Source of the DNA: CAIWHR01 sp963788185
GTDB taxonomy: Bacteria; Pseudomonadota; Gammaproteobacteria; Burkholderiales; Casimicrobiaceae
Length of the DNA stretch: 64,000 nucleotides
Direction of reading: 5' to 3'
NCBI GenBank assembly: GCA_963788185.1
Contig: CAWBGE010000024.1
Coordinates: 248,001 to 312,000, forward strand
The translations under genes and the position numbers were made by a program. This document shows, piece after piece, positions 44,115-56,685 of this stretch (positions within the stretch are counted from its first letter, which is position 1; each line of letters opens with the position of its first letter). The notes under the pieces were generated by a model, which did no database searches, had not been told where the DNA came from, and saw only the letters and a program-made list of their open reading frames with translations.

Positions 44115-45272
44115 GTGTTCGTACCGCTGCTCGTCGTCAAGAACGCCCTGCGACACAAATTGCGCACCACATTGACGGTGGTGGGCATCGTCGTCGCGAT
44201 CACCGCGTTCGGGCTGCTGCGCACGATCGTCGACGCCTGGTACGCCGGCGCCAACGCAAGTTCCAGCGCGCGCCTCGTCACCCGCAGCTCGGTGTCGCTG
44301 GTGTTCCAGCTGCCGATCACCTATGCGCAGAAGATCCGCCAGGTCGAAGGCGTGCAGGCGGTATCGTGGATGAACTGGTTCGGCGGCGTCTACATCAGCG
44401 AACGCAATTTTTTTCCGCAGTTCGCCGTCGACGCGGCGACGTTCCTCGACCTCTACCCGGAATTCATCCTGCCGGCGGCCGAGCGCAAGGCTTTCCTCAC
44501 CGACCGGCAGGGCGCGATCGTCGGGCGCAAGCTCGCCGACCAGTACGGCTGGAAGGTCGGCGACACGATTCCCCTGCGCGGCACCATCTACCCGGGGACG
44601 TGGACATTCAATCTCCGCGGCATCCACGACGGCGCCGACAAGAGCACCGATCAGTCGCAGATGTTTTTCCACTGGGATCTCTTGAACGAGCGGGTGAAGA
44701 AGATCTACCCGCGGCGCGCCGATCAGACAGGACTGTTCGTCGTCCGGCTGAAGGATCCGCAGCAGGCGGCCGAGGTCTCGGCGGCGATCGACGCGACGTT
44801 CAGGAATTCGCTGGCGGAGACCCTGTCCGAGACCGAGAAGGCGTTCCAGCTGTCGTTCGTCGCGATGACCGAGACGATCCTGCTCGCCATCCAGGCGGTC
44901 AGCTTCGTCGTCATCGTCATCATCATGGCGGTGATGGCGAACACGATGGCGATGACGGCGCGCGAGCGAGGCGCCGAGTACGCGACGCTGAAGGCGCTCG
45001 GTTTCTCCAACGCCTTCGTCGCCGGACTCATCTTCGCGGAATCGATGGCGATCGCGATCGCCGGAGGCGTGATCGGGATTGCCCTCACCTTCCCGCTCGC
45101 CGCGGCATTCGCCGATGCGATGGGCTCGCTGTTCCCGATCTTCTTCGTCAGCGAGGAGACGGTGCTGATGCAGGTTGCCGCCGCGGTCGTCGTGGGGCTC
45201 GTGGCCGCTTGGATCCCCGCGTGGCGCACATCGCGCCTGCGCATCATCGACGGCCTGCGGGCGATCGCGTGA
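44115..45272 (+). CDS. ABC transporter permease, FtsX/MacB type (first)
   Basis: A 385-residue FtsX-like permease with one N-terminal helix (TTLTVVGIVVAITAFGLL), a large periplasmic domain (about 45-260), three C-terminal helices and the GAEYATLKALGFS loop typical of the family. The likely start is GTG 44115; the longer frame upstream is an antisense shadow of the FimV-like gene. It needs the ATPase at 41246-41953. A 60-bp tandem repeat begins right after its stop codon. Confidence 0.9.
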   Translation: MFVPLLVVKNALRHKLRTTLTVVGIVVAITAFGLLRTIVDAWYAGANASSSARLVTRSSVSLVFQLPITYAQKIRQVEGVQAVSWMNWFGGVYISERNFFPQFAVDAATFLDLYPEFILPAAERKAFLTDRQGAIVGRKLADQYGWKVGDTIPLRGTIYPGTWTFNLRGIHDGADKSTDQSQMFFHWDLLNERVKKIYPRRADQTGLFVVRLKDPQQAAEVSAAIDATFRNSLAETLSETEKAFQLSFVAMTETILLAIQAVSFVVIVIIMAVMANTMAMTARERGAEYATLKALGFSNAFVAGLIFAESMAIAIAGGVIGIALTFPLAAAFADAMGSLFPIFFVSEETVLMQVAAAVVVGLVAAWIPAWRTSRLRIIDGLRAIA

Positions 45273-45540
45273 GCGCGAAGGGCCGCCCCGAGCGCGAACA
45301 CCGGAGCGCGCAGCGCGAAGGTATTCCGGAGACCGCGAAGGGCCGCCCCGAGCGCGAACACCGGAGCGCGCAGCGCGAAGGTATTCCGGAGACCGCGAAG
45401 GGCCGCCCCGAGCGCGAACACCGGAGCGCGCAGCGCGAAGGTATGCCGGAGTGCGCGAAGGGCCGCCCCGAGCGCGAACACCGGAGCGCGCAGCGCGAAG
45501 GTATGCCGGAGTGCGCGAAGGGCCGCCCCGAGCGCGAAGA
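45273..45540. repeat. 60-bp tandem repeat, about 4.4 copies
   Basis: The unit repeats with a period of exactly 60 bases between the two permease genes. Copies at 45301 and 45361 are identical to each other; those at 45421 and 45481 share a second variant (GTATGCCGGAGTGC in place of GTATTCCGGAGACC). The unit has no stop in at least one frame on each strand because 60 is divisible by three, so long spurious frames cross it. Confidence 0.95.
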
Positions 45541-45546
45541 TGACCG

Positions 45547-46713
45547 ATGACGATCCCCTTTGCCTATATCGTGCACAACCTCGCGACGCGAAAGCTGACG
45601 ACGGCGCTGACGGCCGGCGGGATGGCCCTCGTCGTCTACGTCTTCGCCACCGTGCTGATGCTGGCCGCCGGCCTGAAGCACACGCTGGTGTCGACCGGGC
45701 AGGACGACAACATCGTCGTCATCCGGCGCGCGTCGCAGAGCGAGGTGCAGAGCAGTGTCGACCGCGCTCAGGCCGCCATTGTCGAGAGCTGGCCCGGGAT
45801 CGCTACCGGAGACGATGGGCGGAATCTCGTGTCGAAGGAGCCCGTCGTCCTCATCAGCCTGCCCAAGCGGGACAGCGGCAAGCCGTCGAACGTCGTCGTC
45901 CGCGGCGTGATGCCGGCGGGGGTCACGCTGCGGCCGCAGGCGCGCATCGTTGCCGGGCGGATGTTCAGTCCGGGCACGTCCGAGATCATCGCCGGGCGCG
46001 CGATCGCCAACGGCTTCCGGGGAGCCGGCGTCGGCGAGACGCTCCGGTTCGCGTCGCGCGAATGGACAATCGTGGGGGTCTTCGACGCGGGACGGACGGG
46101 GTTCGACTCCGAGGTCTGGGGCGACGCGGAGCAGATGCTGCAGGCATTCCGCCGCCTGGCGTTCTCGTCGGTGATCTTCCGGCTCGCGGATCCCGAGCGC
46201 TACGACGCCGTCAAGTCCGGCCTCGAGTCCGATCCGCGCCTGACGCTCGAGGCGAAGCGCGAGACGCAGTTCTACGCCGAACAATCGGAAGCGCTGGCCA
46301 AGTTCATCAGTTATCTCGGCACGACGATCTCGGTGATCTTCTCCATCGGCGCGATCATCGGCGCCATGATCACCATGTACGCGAGCGTCGCGTCGCGCAC
46401 CGCCGAGATCGGGACGCTGCGCGCGCTGGGATTCTCGCGCGGCGCGGTTCTGATGGCCTTCCTGATCGAGGCGCTGCTGCTGGGTCTTGTCGGCGGGGTC
46501 GTCGGCCTCGTCGCGGCGTCCGCGATGCAGGTGGTGTCGATCTCGACGGTCAACTTCCAGACCTTCGCCGAACTGGCGTTCAGTTTTACGCTGACCCCCG
46601 CGATTGCCGTCAACTCGCTGCTGTTCGCGCTGGCGATGGGCTTCGTCGGCGGCTTTCTCCCTGCGGCGCGGGCGGCGCGATTGAAGATCGTCGACGCGCT
46701 GCGCGCGGCGTGA
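45547..46713 (+). CDS. ABC transporter permease, FtsX/MacB type (second)
   Basis: A 388-residue FtsX-like permease: an N-terminal helix (LTAGGMALVVYVFATVLML), a MacB-like periplasmic domain and three C-terminal helices with RTAEIGTLRALGFSRGAVLMAF. It pairs with the first permease to give a heterodimeric exporter. ATG 45547 follows the end of the repeat tract by only a few bases, so its ribosome-binding site would fall in or next to the last repeat copy. Confidence 0.92.
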   Translation: MTIPFAYIVHNLATRKLTTALTAGGMALVVYVFATVLMLAAGLKHTLVSTGQDDNIVVIRRASQSEVQSSVDRAQAAIVESWPGIATGDDGRNLVSKEPVVLISLPKRDSGKPSNVVVRGVMPAGVTLRPQARIVAGRMFSPGTSEIIAGRAIANGFRGAGVGETLRFASREWTIVGVFDAGRTGFDSEVWGDAEQMLQAFRRLAFSSVIFRLADPERYDAVKSGLESDPRLTLEAKRETQFYAEQSEALAKFISYLGTTISVIFSIGAIIGAMITMYASVASRTAEIGTLRALGFSRGAVLMAFLIEALLLGLVGGVVGLVAASAMQVVSISTVNFQTFAELAFSFTLTPAIAVNSLLFALAMGFVGGFLPAARAARLKIVDALRAA

Positions 46714-46730
46714 ATCCTGGCCTTCGGATC

Positions 46731-47177
46731 CTACTCCTTGCAGCCACCGCCGCCGCAGCAGCAGCTCTTCTGCTTCGGATCCTCGCACAGCTCAAGCAGC
46801 ACGCCGCCGGTCGACTTCGGATGCAGGAACGCGATGTCCAATCCTTCGGCGCCCTTGCGCGGCGCCTTGTCGATCAGCTGCACGCCATTTCCCGCCAGTT
46901 CGGTCAGGTTGTCCTGAAGGCCGTCGACGGCAAACGCGAGGTGCTGGATGCCCTCGCCCTTCTTTTCGATGAACTTTCCGATCGGGCCGTCCGGTTCGGT
47001 CGATTCGAGCAGTTCGATCTTGGACTGCCCGATCTTGAAGAACGCTGTCCGCACCTTCTGTTCCTTGACTTCCTCGATCGCATAGCACTTGAGCCCGAGC
47101 TGCTTTTCCCAGAACGGAATGGCCTCGTCGAGGCTCTTGACGGCGATGCCGATGTGTTCGATGTGGGTGACTTTCAT
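46731..47177 (-). CDS. mce: Methylmalonyl-CoA epimerase with a Cys-rich tail
   Basis: A 148-residue glyoxalase-fold epimerase that interconverts (S)- and (R)-methylmalonyl-CoA. It has the N-terminal metal ligand in HIEHIGIAVKSLDEAI, GIQHLAFAVDGL in the second module and LLELCEDP near the end. A C-terminal tail CCCGGGGCKE with four Cys residues follows, beyond the usual family end. It is last in the propionyl-CoA gene set. Confidence 0.93.
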   Translation of the reverse strand: MKVTHIEHIGIAVKSLDEAIPFWEKQLGLKCYAIEEVKEQKVRTAFFKIGQSKIELLESTEPDGPIGKFIEKKGEGIQHLAFAVDGLQDNLTELAGNGVQLIDKAPRKGAEGLDIAFLHPKSTGGVLLELCEDPKQKSCCCGGGGCKE

Positions 47178-47269
47178 GTCGTTCGTCCTATGTGGAGGTG
47201 GAGAGAGGGACTGCTTCGTCGCTCGAGGCTACGCCGGGCATGTTCCGACCGGCGACCTCGTGATTTCCT

Positions 47270-49258
<1,989 letters not shown>

Positions 49259-49275
49259 CTCGCCTCTCCGCGGTG

Positions 49276-49308
49276 AAATCGCCGCACGCTTCGCGTGCCA
49301 CGCGATTT
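49276..49308 (-). promoter_or_regulatory. Hairpin in the pccA leader
   Basis: AAATCGC (49276-49282) pairs with GCGATTT (49302-49308), and inside it GCACGC (49284-49289) pairs with GCGTGC (49293-49298) around a TTC loop. It ends 18 bases before the pccA start. No U-run follows, so it is more likely an mRNA structure affecting translation or processing than a terminator. Confidence 0.4.
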
Positions 49309-49344
49309 GACTTCGTCGCTGCGCCGCATCGCGGCGGGTCGCCA

Positions 49345-49373
49345 CGATTGGCGACGAGTATCTTCCTGAACAT
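49345..49373 (-). pseudogene. Remnant copy of the biotin carboxylase start
   Basis: Read on the minus strand this 29-base stretch codes MFRKILVANR, against MFKKILIANR at the true pccA start 115 bases downstream; 25 of 29 bases agree. The copy is out of frame with pccA and soon loses similarity, so it looks like a decayed partial tandem duplication. Confidence 0.7.
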
Positions 49374-49427
49374 GCAGCTGTGTCCCGATCGATTATTCGC
49401 GGGACGCGGGGCGGTATCGCGCGGTGA

Positions 49428-50960
49428 TCACAGCGGGATGTTGCTGTGCTTGCGCCACGGATTCTCGACCTTCTTGTCGCGCAACATCGCCAGCGAGCGG
49501 CAGATCCGCTTGCGCGTCTCGCGCGGCATGATCACGTCGTCGATGTAGCCGCGGTGGCCGGCGATGAACGGGTTCGCGAACTTTCTGCGGTATTCCTCGG
49601 TACGCTCGGCAATCTTCGCCGGGTCGCCGCTGTCCCTGCGGAATATTATTTCGACCGCACCCTTCGGTCCCATGACCGCGATCTCCGCCGACGGCCACGC
49701 GAAGTTCACGTCGCCACGCAGGTGCTTCGACGACATGACGTCGTAGGCGCCGCCATAGGCCTTGCGCGTGATGACGGTGACCTTGGGCACCGTGCACTCC
49801 GCGTAGGCGTAGAGCAGCTTCGCACCGTGCTTGATGATGCCGCCGTACTCCTGTGCGGTGCCGGGCATGAAACCCGGCACGTCGACGAAGGTGACGATGG
49901 GAATATTGAAGGCGTCGCAGAAGCGGACGAAGCGCGCGGCCTTGATCGAGGACTTGATGTCGAGACAGCCTGCCATGATCAAAGGCTGGTTGGCGACGAT
50001 GCCGACCGTGCCGCCGTCCATGCGGCCCAGCCCGATCAGGATGTTCTTCGCGAACTCCGGCGCCAGTTCGAAGAACGCGCCCTCGTCGACGACCTTGTAG
50101 ATGAGTTCCTTGATATCGTAGGGGTTGTTCGGGTTGTCGGGCACCAGCGTGTCGAGCGAGGCGTCGATCCGGTCGGCGGGATCGTCGGTGGGGACGACCG
50201 GCGGCTGTTCCCTGTTCGACGCCGGCAGGTAGGACAGCAGCGTCCGGACCATCACCATCGCCTCGACGTCGTTCTCGAACGCGAGGTCGGCCACGCCGGA
50301 TTTCGTCGTGTGGGCGACGGCGCCCCCCAGGTCCTCGGCGGTCACTTCCTCGTGCGTGACCGTCTTCACGACCTCGGGACCGGTGACGAACATGTACGAG
50401 CTGTCCTTCACCATGAAAATGAAGTCGGTCATTGCGGGCGAATAGACCGCGCCGCCCGCACAGGGGCCCATGATCACCGACACCTGCGGAATCACGCCCG
50501 AGGCCATCACATTGCGCTGGAATACCTCGGCGTAGCCGCCGAGCGACGCGACGCCTTCCTGAATGCGGGCGCCACCGGAATCGTTCAGGCCGATCACCGG
50601 CGCGCCGACATTGATGGCGTGATCCATGATCTTGCAGATCTTCTCGGCATGCGCTTCGGACAGCGCGCCACCGAATACCGTGAAGTCCTGGCTATAGACG
50701 AAGGTCAGGCGGCCGTTGATGGTGCCGTAACCGGTGACCACGCCGTCCCCGGGGATCTTCTGCTCGCCCATGCCGAAATCGTGGCAGCGGTGCTCGACGA
50801 ACATGTCCCACTCCTCGAAGCTGCCCGGGTCGAGCAGGACCTCGATGCGCTCGCGCGCGGCGAGCTTGCCCTTCGCGTGCTGCGCATCGATACGATGCTG
50901 CCCGCCGCCCAGGCGCGCGGCCGCGCGCTTTTCCTCGAGTTCTCGGATGACTTCCTGCAT
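49428..50960 (-). CDS. pccB: Propionyl-CoA carboxylase beta subunit (carboxyltransferase)
   Basis: A 510-residue carboxyltransferase with two crotonase-like halves. Visible are DSGGARIQEGVASLGGYAEV, GPCAGGAVYSPAMTDFIFMV, VTHEEVTAEDLGGA and the second-half FVDVPGFMPGTAQEYGGII and GGAYDVMSSKHLRGD. It transfers the carboxyl group from biotin of PccA to propionyl-CoA, giving (S)-methylmalonyl-CoA. It lies upstream of pccA in the same transcription direction. Confidence 0.97.
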   Translation of the reverse strand: MQEVIRELEEKRAAARLGGGQHRIDAQHAKGKLAARERIEVLLDPGSFEEWDMFVEHRCHDFGMGEQKIPGDGVVTGYGTINGRLTFVYSQDFTVFGGALSEAHAEKICKIMDHAINVGAPVIGLNDSGGARIQEGVASLGGYAEVFQRNVMASGVIPQVSVIMGPCAGGAVYSPAMTDFIFMVKDSSYMFVTGPEVVKTVTHEEVTAEDLGGAVAHTTKSGVADLAFENDVEAMVMVRTLLSYLPASNREQPPVVPTDDPADRIDASLDTLVPDNPNNPYDIKELIYKVVDEGAFFELAPEFAKNILIGLGRMDGGTVGIVANQPLIMAGCLDIKSSIKAARFVRFCDAFNIPIVTFVDVPGFMPGTAQEYGGIIKHGAKLLYAYAECTVPKVTVITRKAYGGAYDVMSSKHLRGDVNFAWPSAEIAVMGPKGAVEIIFRRDSGDPAKIAERTEEYRRKFANPFIAGHRGYIDDVIMPRETRKRICRSLAMLRDKKVENPWRKHSNIPL

Positions 50961-51167
50961 GCCTGGGCTCTCCGGATGGACGACTGCTGGGGCGCGAAGA
51001 ACGGCCGCCGGGTGTCGGAATTCCGGCGTCTGCCGTCCGGTGCAACGAGCGATTCTAGGGGATTCCGCAGGCGCGCGGGAGTCCGCCGCAGGGGAATGTC
51101 GCGAATCGCGTCGCAGCGACGAGTCGTCCGCTCGCCACGGCGATGGTCGGCGCCGACGGCCCGCCCG

Positions 51168-52150
51168 CTATGGCGCGCGCGCGCGGGCGAGCAGACGTTC
51201 GGCCGCCATGCCGGGCGTCAGACTCCCGGCCGCCACGGCGTCTAGCGTCGCCCGCAGCAGGGCTCCGACGCCTGGATGGGAGCGGAATTCCGTGCGCAGG
51301 CGCTCGTCGATCAGGTGCCACATCCAGTTGCAGGCCTGATCGCGACGGCGGGCATCGAACTCGCCGGCTGCCTGCATCGTCGCGCGGAAGCGTTCGACCT
51401 CCGCCCAGAACTCGGGGATGCCGCTGCCTTCGAGCGCGGACAGCGCCAGCACCGGCGGATGCCAGTGGCGCGAGGTCGGACGCAGGATCGAAAGCGCGCT
51501 CCGCAGCGTCTGCTGCGCCTCGGCCGCGCGTTGCGGTGCCAGGTCGGCCTTGCTGATGACGATCAGGTCGGCGAGTTCGACGATGCCCTTCTTGATTGCC
51601 TGCAGGTCGTCGCCCGCGATGGGCAGCTGCAGCAGCACCATGAGGTCGGTCATCCGCGCGACCTCGGTTTCCGACTGTCCGACGCCCACCGTTTCGACGA
51701 TGATCACGTCGAACCCGGCAGCTTCGCACACCAGCAGGGCTTCACGCGTGCGCGCCGCGACCCCGCCCAGCCACCCGCCGGCAGGGGAGGGACGGATGAA
51801 CGCCTGCGGCGAACGCGACAGTTCTTCCATCCGCGTCTTGTCGGCGAGGATCGAGCCGCCGGTGACGCTGCTCGACGGATCGACCGCCAGCACGGCGAGG
51901 CGATGGCCCTGGCCGATGACGTAAAGGCCCAGCGCTTCGACGAACGTCGACTTGCCGACCCCGGGGGCACCGCTGATTCCGACGCGGATCGAGCGTCCGG
52001 CGTGCGGGAGCAGTTTTTCGAGGATCGATTGCCCGCGCTGCTGGTGATCGCGGCGCGACGATTCGACCAGCGTGATCGTCTTGGCGAGCGCGCGTCGCTC
52101 CCCCGCCAGCACACCCGCGACCAACGCCGCGTCGGTCACCGCGGCCTGCA

Positions 52151-52151
<1 letters not shown>
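51168..52151 (-). CDS. meaB: Methylmalonyl-CoA mutase-associated GTPase MeaB
   Basis: A 327-residue G3E GTPase that protects and reloads the B12 cofactor of methylmalonyl-CoA mutase. It has P-loop GAPGVGKST, FIRPSPAGGWLGGVA, IIVETVGVGQSE and the base-recognition motif SKAD. The start ATG shares one base with the mutase stop (TGATG), so the two are translationally coupled. A 207-base gap without a recognisable gene follows before pccB. Confidence 0.95.
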
Positions 52152-54307
<2,156 letters not shown>

Positions 54308-54452
54308 CTGGGACTCCCCTTTCGCTCGGGCGCCCGGCGTTTTCGGCAGGCGCGGACGGAACATCGCCGGCCAAGTGCCGGACGCTCTTGTCGAGCCGAA
54401 ATTTTACACCCTGCGCTGACCGCAGGTCTGGCACACGGCGCCCGGATGGGCG

Positions 54453-55494
54453 CTACTCGAACACGAGCTTCGCGTCGGCGATCAGCTTTCTTCCAGGCGC
54501 CAAGGTCGGCTTCGATCACGGCACCGAGACGTTCCGGCGGACCGGAAATGAGTTCGGCGCCCTCGCGCTCCAGCCGCTCTTTCACGTCGGCCTGAGCCAG
54601 GATCCTTTGCGTCTCGGCGTTGAGCTTCATGACGATCTCGCGCGGCGTACCGACGGGGGCGACGATGCCCCAGTAATTGATCACGTTGGCGTTGGTGACG
54701 CCGGCTTCCTGCCAGGACGGCACGTCGGGAAGCAAGGCGGCACGGCGGGAACCGGTGACCGCAAGGACGCGCAGCTTCTTCTGCGCAAGATAGGGCAGCG
54801 TCGCAGGAATGGACGCGGTGATCGCCTGGATCTGCCCGGCAAGCAGGTCGAGCGTCGCCGGCGCGATGCCCTTGTACGGGACGTGAACGATGTCGGTGCC
54901 GGTGCGCACTTTCAGGAGTTCCAGCGCCAGGTGATTGACGCTGCCCGGACCCGCCGACCCGTAATTGAGCGCCCCGGGCTTCTGCCTTGCCAGCGCAAGA
55001 AATTCCACCATGGTGGCGGCCGGTACGTCGTTGCCGACGACGAATGCGAGCGGTCCCGCCGCGATGGGGGCAACCGGGACGAACTGCTTCACGGGATCGT
55101 AGCCGGCGGTCTTCGATGCCGCTGCCACCGTCGTGAATGGCGACGCGACGAACAGCAGCGTGTAGCCGTCGGCGTCGGCGCGGGCGGCCTCGACGGTGCC
55201 GATCGCGCCGCCGGCACCGGTCCGGTTTTCGACCACGATCGTGCCTCTCAACGCGTCGCCGAGCTTCTGGGCGACCAGTCGCGCAACGGTGTCGGTGCCG
55301 GCGCCCGGGGGAAACGGCACGATCAGGCGGATCGGCCTGGCAGGGTAACTTGCAGGTTGCGCCGCGGCAGGTGCGGCGAAGACGCAGAGCAGCGCGAAGA
55401 TGACAACGAACAGGCGTGGAAACACGGCAACCTGGAGCGTAGTTGAACAAATCAGTCTGGCACGTCGGCATAATCGATCAGGCATCATGAATTT
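54453..55494 (-). pseudogene. Bug/TctC-family solute-binding protein with a 3' frameshift
   Basis: The Sec signal (RLFVVIFALLCVFAAPAAA) and mature start YPARPIRLIVPFPPGAGTD mark a Bug protein. All but the last ~11 codons are intact. At about 54487-54489 an extra A in the TGGAAGAAAGCTG run shifts the frame. In the shifted frame the normal end LIADAKLVFE and a TAG at 54453-54455 appear. Unshifted, the frame runs to 54223 and overlaps the first 85 bases of mcm. Start: GGAGGT lies 4 bases before GTG 55494; ATG 55488 is the alternative. No TctA/TctB is adjacent. It may still be functional, or the shift may be a sequencing error. Confidence 0.75.
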
Positions 55495-55524
55495 CACAAG
55501 TACCTCCGCCACCGACGCATCCAT

Positions 55525-55592
55525 GTAGGAGCGGCTTCAGCCGCGAATTCATCGCCCGCCACAAGTGCAATCGCGCCTGAAGGCGCTCCTAC
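55525..55592. repeat. REP-like inverted repeat, copy 2
   Basis: The first 23 bases are identical to 32636-32658. The inverted arm GCGCCTGAAGGCGCTCCTAC ends the element after about 25 bases of less conserved sequence. TACCTCCGCC occurs on both sides (55501-55510 and 55596-55605), possibly a target duplication or part of the local duplication next to panC. Confidence 0.75.
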
Positions 55593-55600
55593 AGGTACCT

Positions 55601-55680
55601 CCGCCGCAACGTCGATGTCGCCGAGCACTTCAATCCTCCCCTTCCTTCTTGATCACGTCCACATTGTGGCTACGGCCGCT
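55601..55680 (-). pseudogene. Remnant copy of the panC 3' end
   Basis: On the minus strand 55630-55668 reads NVDVIKKEGED followed by TGA, the same as the panC C-terminus at 55754-55790. The flanking bases just downstream of each stop also agree (CGACATCGAC-type sequence near 55608-55620 and 55730-55742). The two copies are 124 bases apart, so this looks like a decayed tandem duplication. Confidence 0.75.
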
Positions 55681-55753
55681 CGCTGCGCGAGCTTAACTTC
55701 TCGCGGTGCTCGAAGTTAGCCTGCGCCGCAATGTCGATGTCGTCGCAGCGATC

Positions 55754-56611
55754 TCAATCCTCTCCCTCCTTCTTGATGACATCGACGTTGTCAATCAAGC
55801 GGGTGGCACCCAGGGTGGCGGCGGCAAGCACGATCAGCAGATTGGGGTGATCGTAACCCTCCGGGTGCGGGATGCGCAGGCCCAATCCGTTGCGGACCGA
55901 AATATAGTCGACCTTCCAGCCGCGGCGCGCGAGCTCCGCGCGACCGGCCGATTCCAGGTTGGCGTAGTCGGTGCGGCCGCCGGCGATCGCGTCGGCGATG
56001 CCGCGCAGCACGCGGTGCAGGTTGGGCGCTTCGGCGCGCTCCTGTGGCGTCAGGTAGTTGTTGCGCGATGACAGCGCGAGGCCGTCATCGGCGCGGATCG
56101 TCTCCGCGGGAACGATCCGGATCGGCATGTTGAACTGCTGCACCATGCCACGGACGATCTTCAGCTGCTGGCGGTCCTTCTTGCCGAACACGGCGACGTC
56201 CGGCTGCACGAGGTTGAAGAGCTTGAGCACCACGGTGCACACCCCGTCGAAGAAACCCGGCCGGAACGCCCCCTCGAGTTCGTTGGCGAGCGGCGCCGGC
56301 TGGACGCGGTAGACCTGCGGGGTGGGGTACATCTCCTGCTCGCTGGGGGTGAAGAGGACGTCGACCCCTACGCGTTCGAGGCCGACGCGATCCGCTTCCA
56401 TCGTCCGCGGGTAGCGGTCGAAGTCCTCGTTCGGGCCGAATTGCAGGCGATTGACGAAAATGCTGGTGACCACGGCATCGCCGTGGGCGCGCGCGATGCG
56501 GCAAAGCGACAGGTGTCCATCGTGCAGGTTGCCCATCGTTGGCACGAAAGCAACGCACTTCGCGCCGCCAAGGTGTTCGGAGAGTTCCGCGGCAGTGTGG
56601 AGGATCTTCAT
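55754..56611 (-). CDS. panC: Pantoate--beta-alanine ligase
   Basis: A 285-residue pantothenate synthetase, which joins pantoate and beta-alanine using ATP for coenzyme A synthesis. It has the HIGH-type PTMGNLHDGHLSL, FGPNEDFDRYPRT, FGKKDRQQL and the KMSKS-like ALSSRNNYL. ATG 56611 gives the standard N-terminus MKILHTAAEL. It is the last gene of pcnB-folK-dNK-panC; panB is not next to it here. Confidence 0.97.
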   Translation of the reverse strand: MKILHTAAELSEHLGGAKCVAFVPTMGNLHDGHLSLCRIARAHGDAVVTSIFVNRLQFGPNEDFDRYPRTMEADRVGLERVGVDVLFTPSEQEMYPTPQVYRVQPAPLANELEGAFRPGFFDGVCTVVLKLFNLVQPDVAVFGKKDRQQLKIVRGMVQQFNMPIRIVPAETIRADDGLALSSRNNYLTPQERAEAPNLHRVLRGIADAIAGGRTDYANLESAGRAELARRGWKVDYISVRNGLGLRIPHPEGYDHPNLLIVLAAATLGATRLIDNVDVIKKEGED

Positions 56612-56685
56612 CCGGTCCTTCGTGGAGTGAATTTGAATCGAGGGGGGGCTCGCGAAATGCGCTGCCGCCGGCCGGCAGCGGTCAT

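Noticed and set aside
45175..45543. Open frames through the 60-bp tandem repeat giving a 20-residue repeat protein
   Set aside because: The repeat length is divisible by three, so frames stay open by chance on both strands; no ribosome-binding site or signal was found.
50961..51167. A possible small gene in the 207-base gap between meaB and pccB
   Set aside because: No frame with a ribosome-binding site or plausible composition was found; I see nothing there beyond GC-rich spacer.
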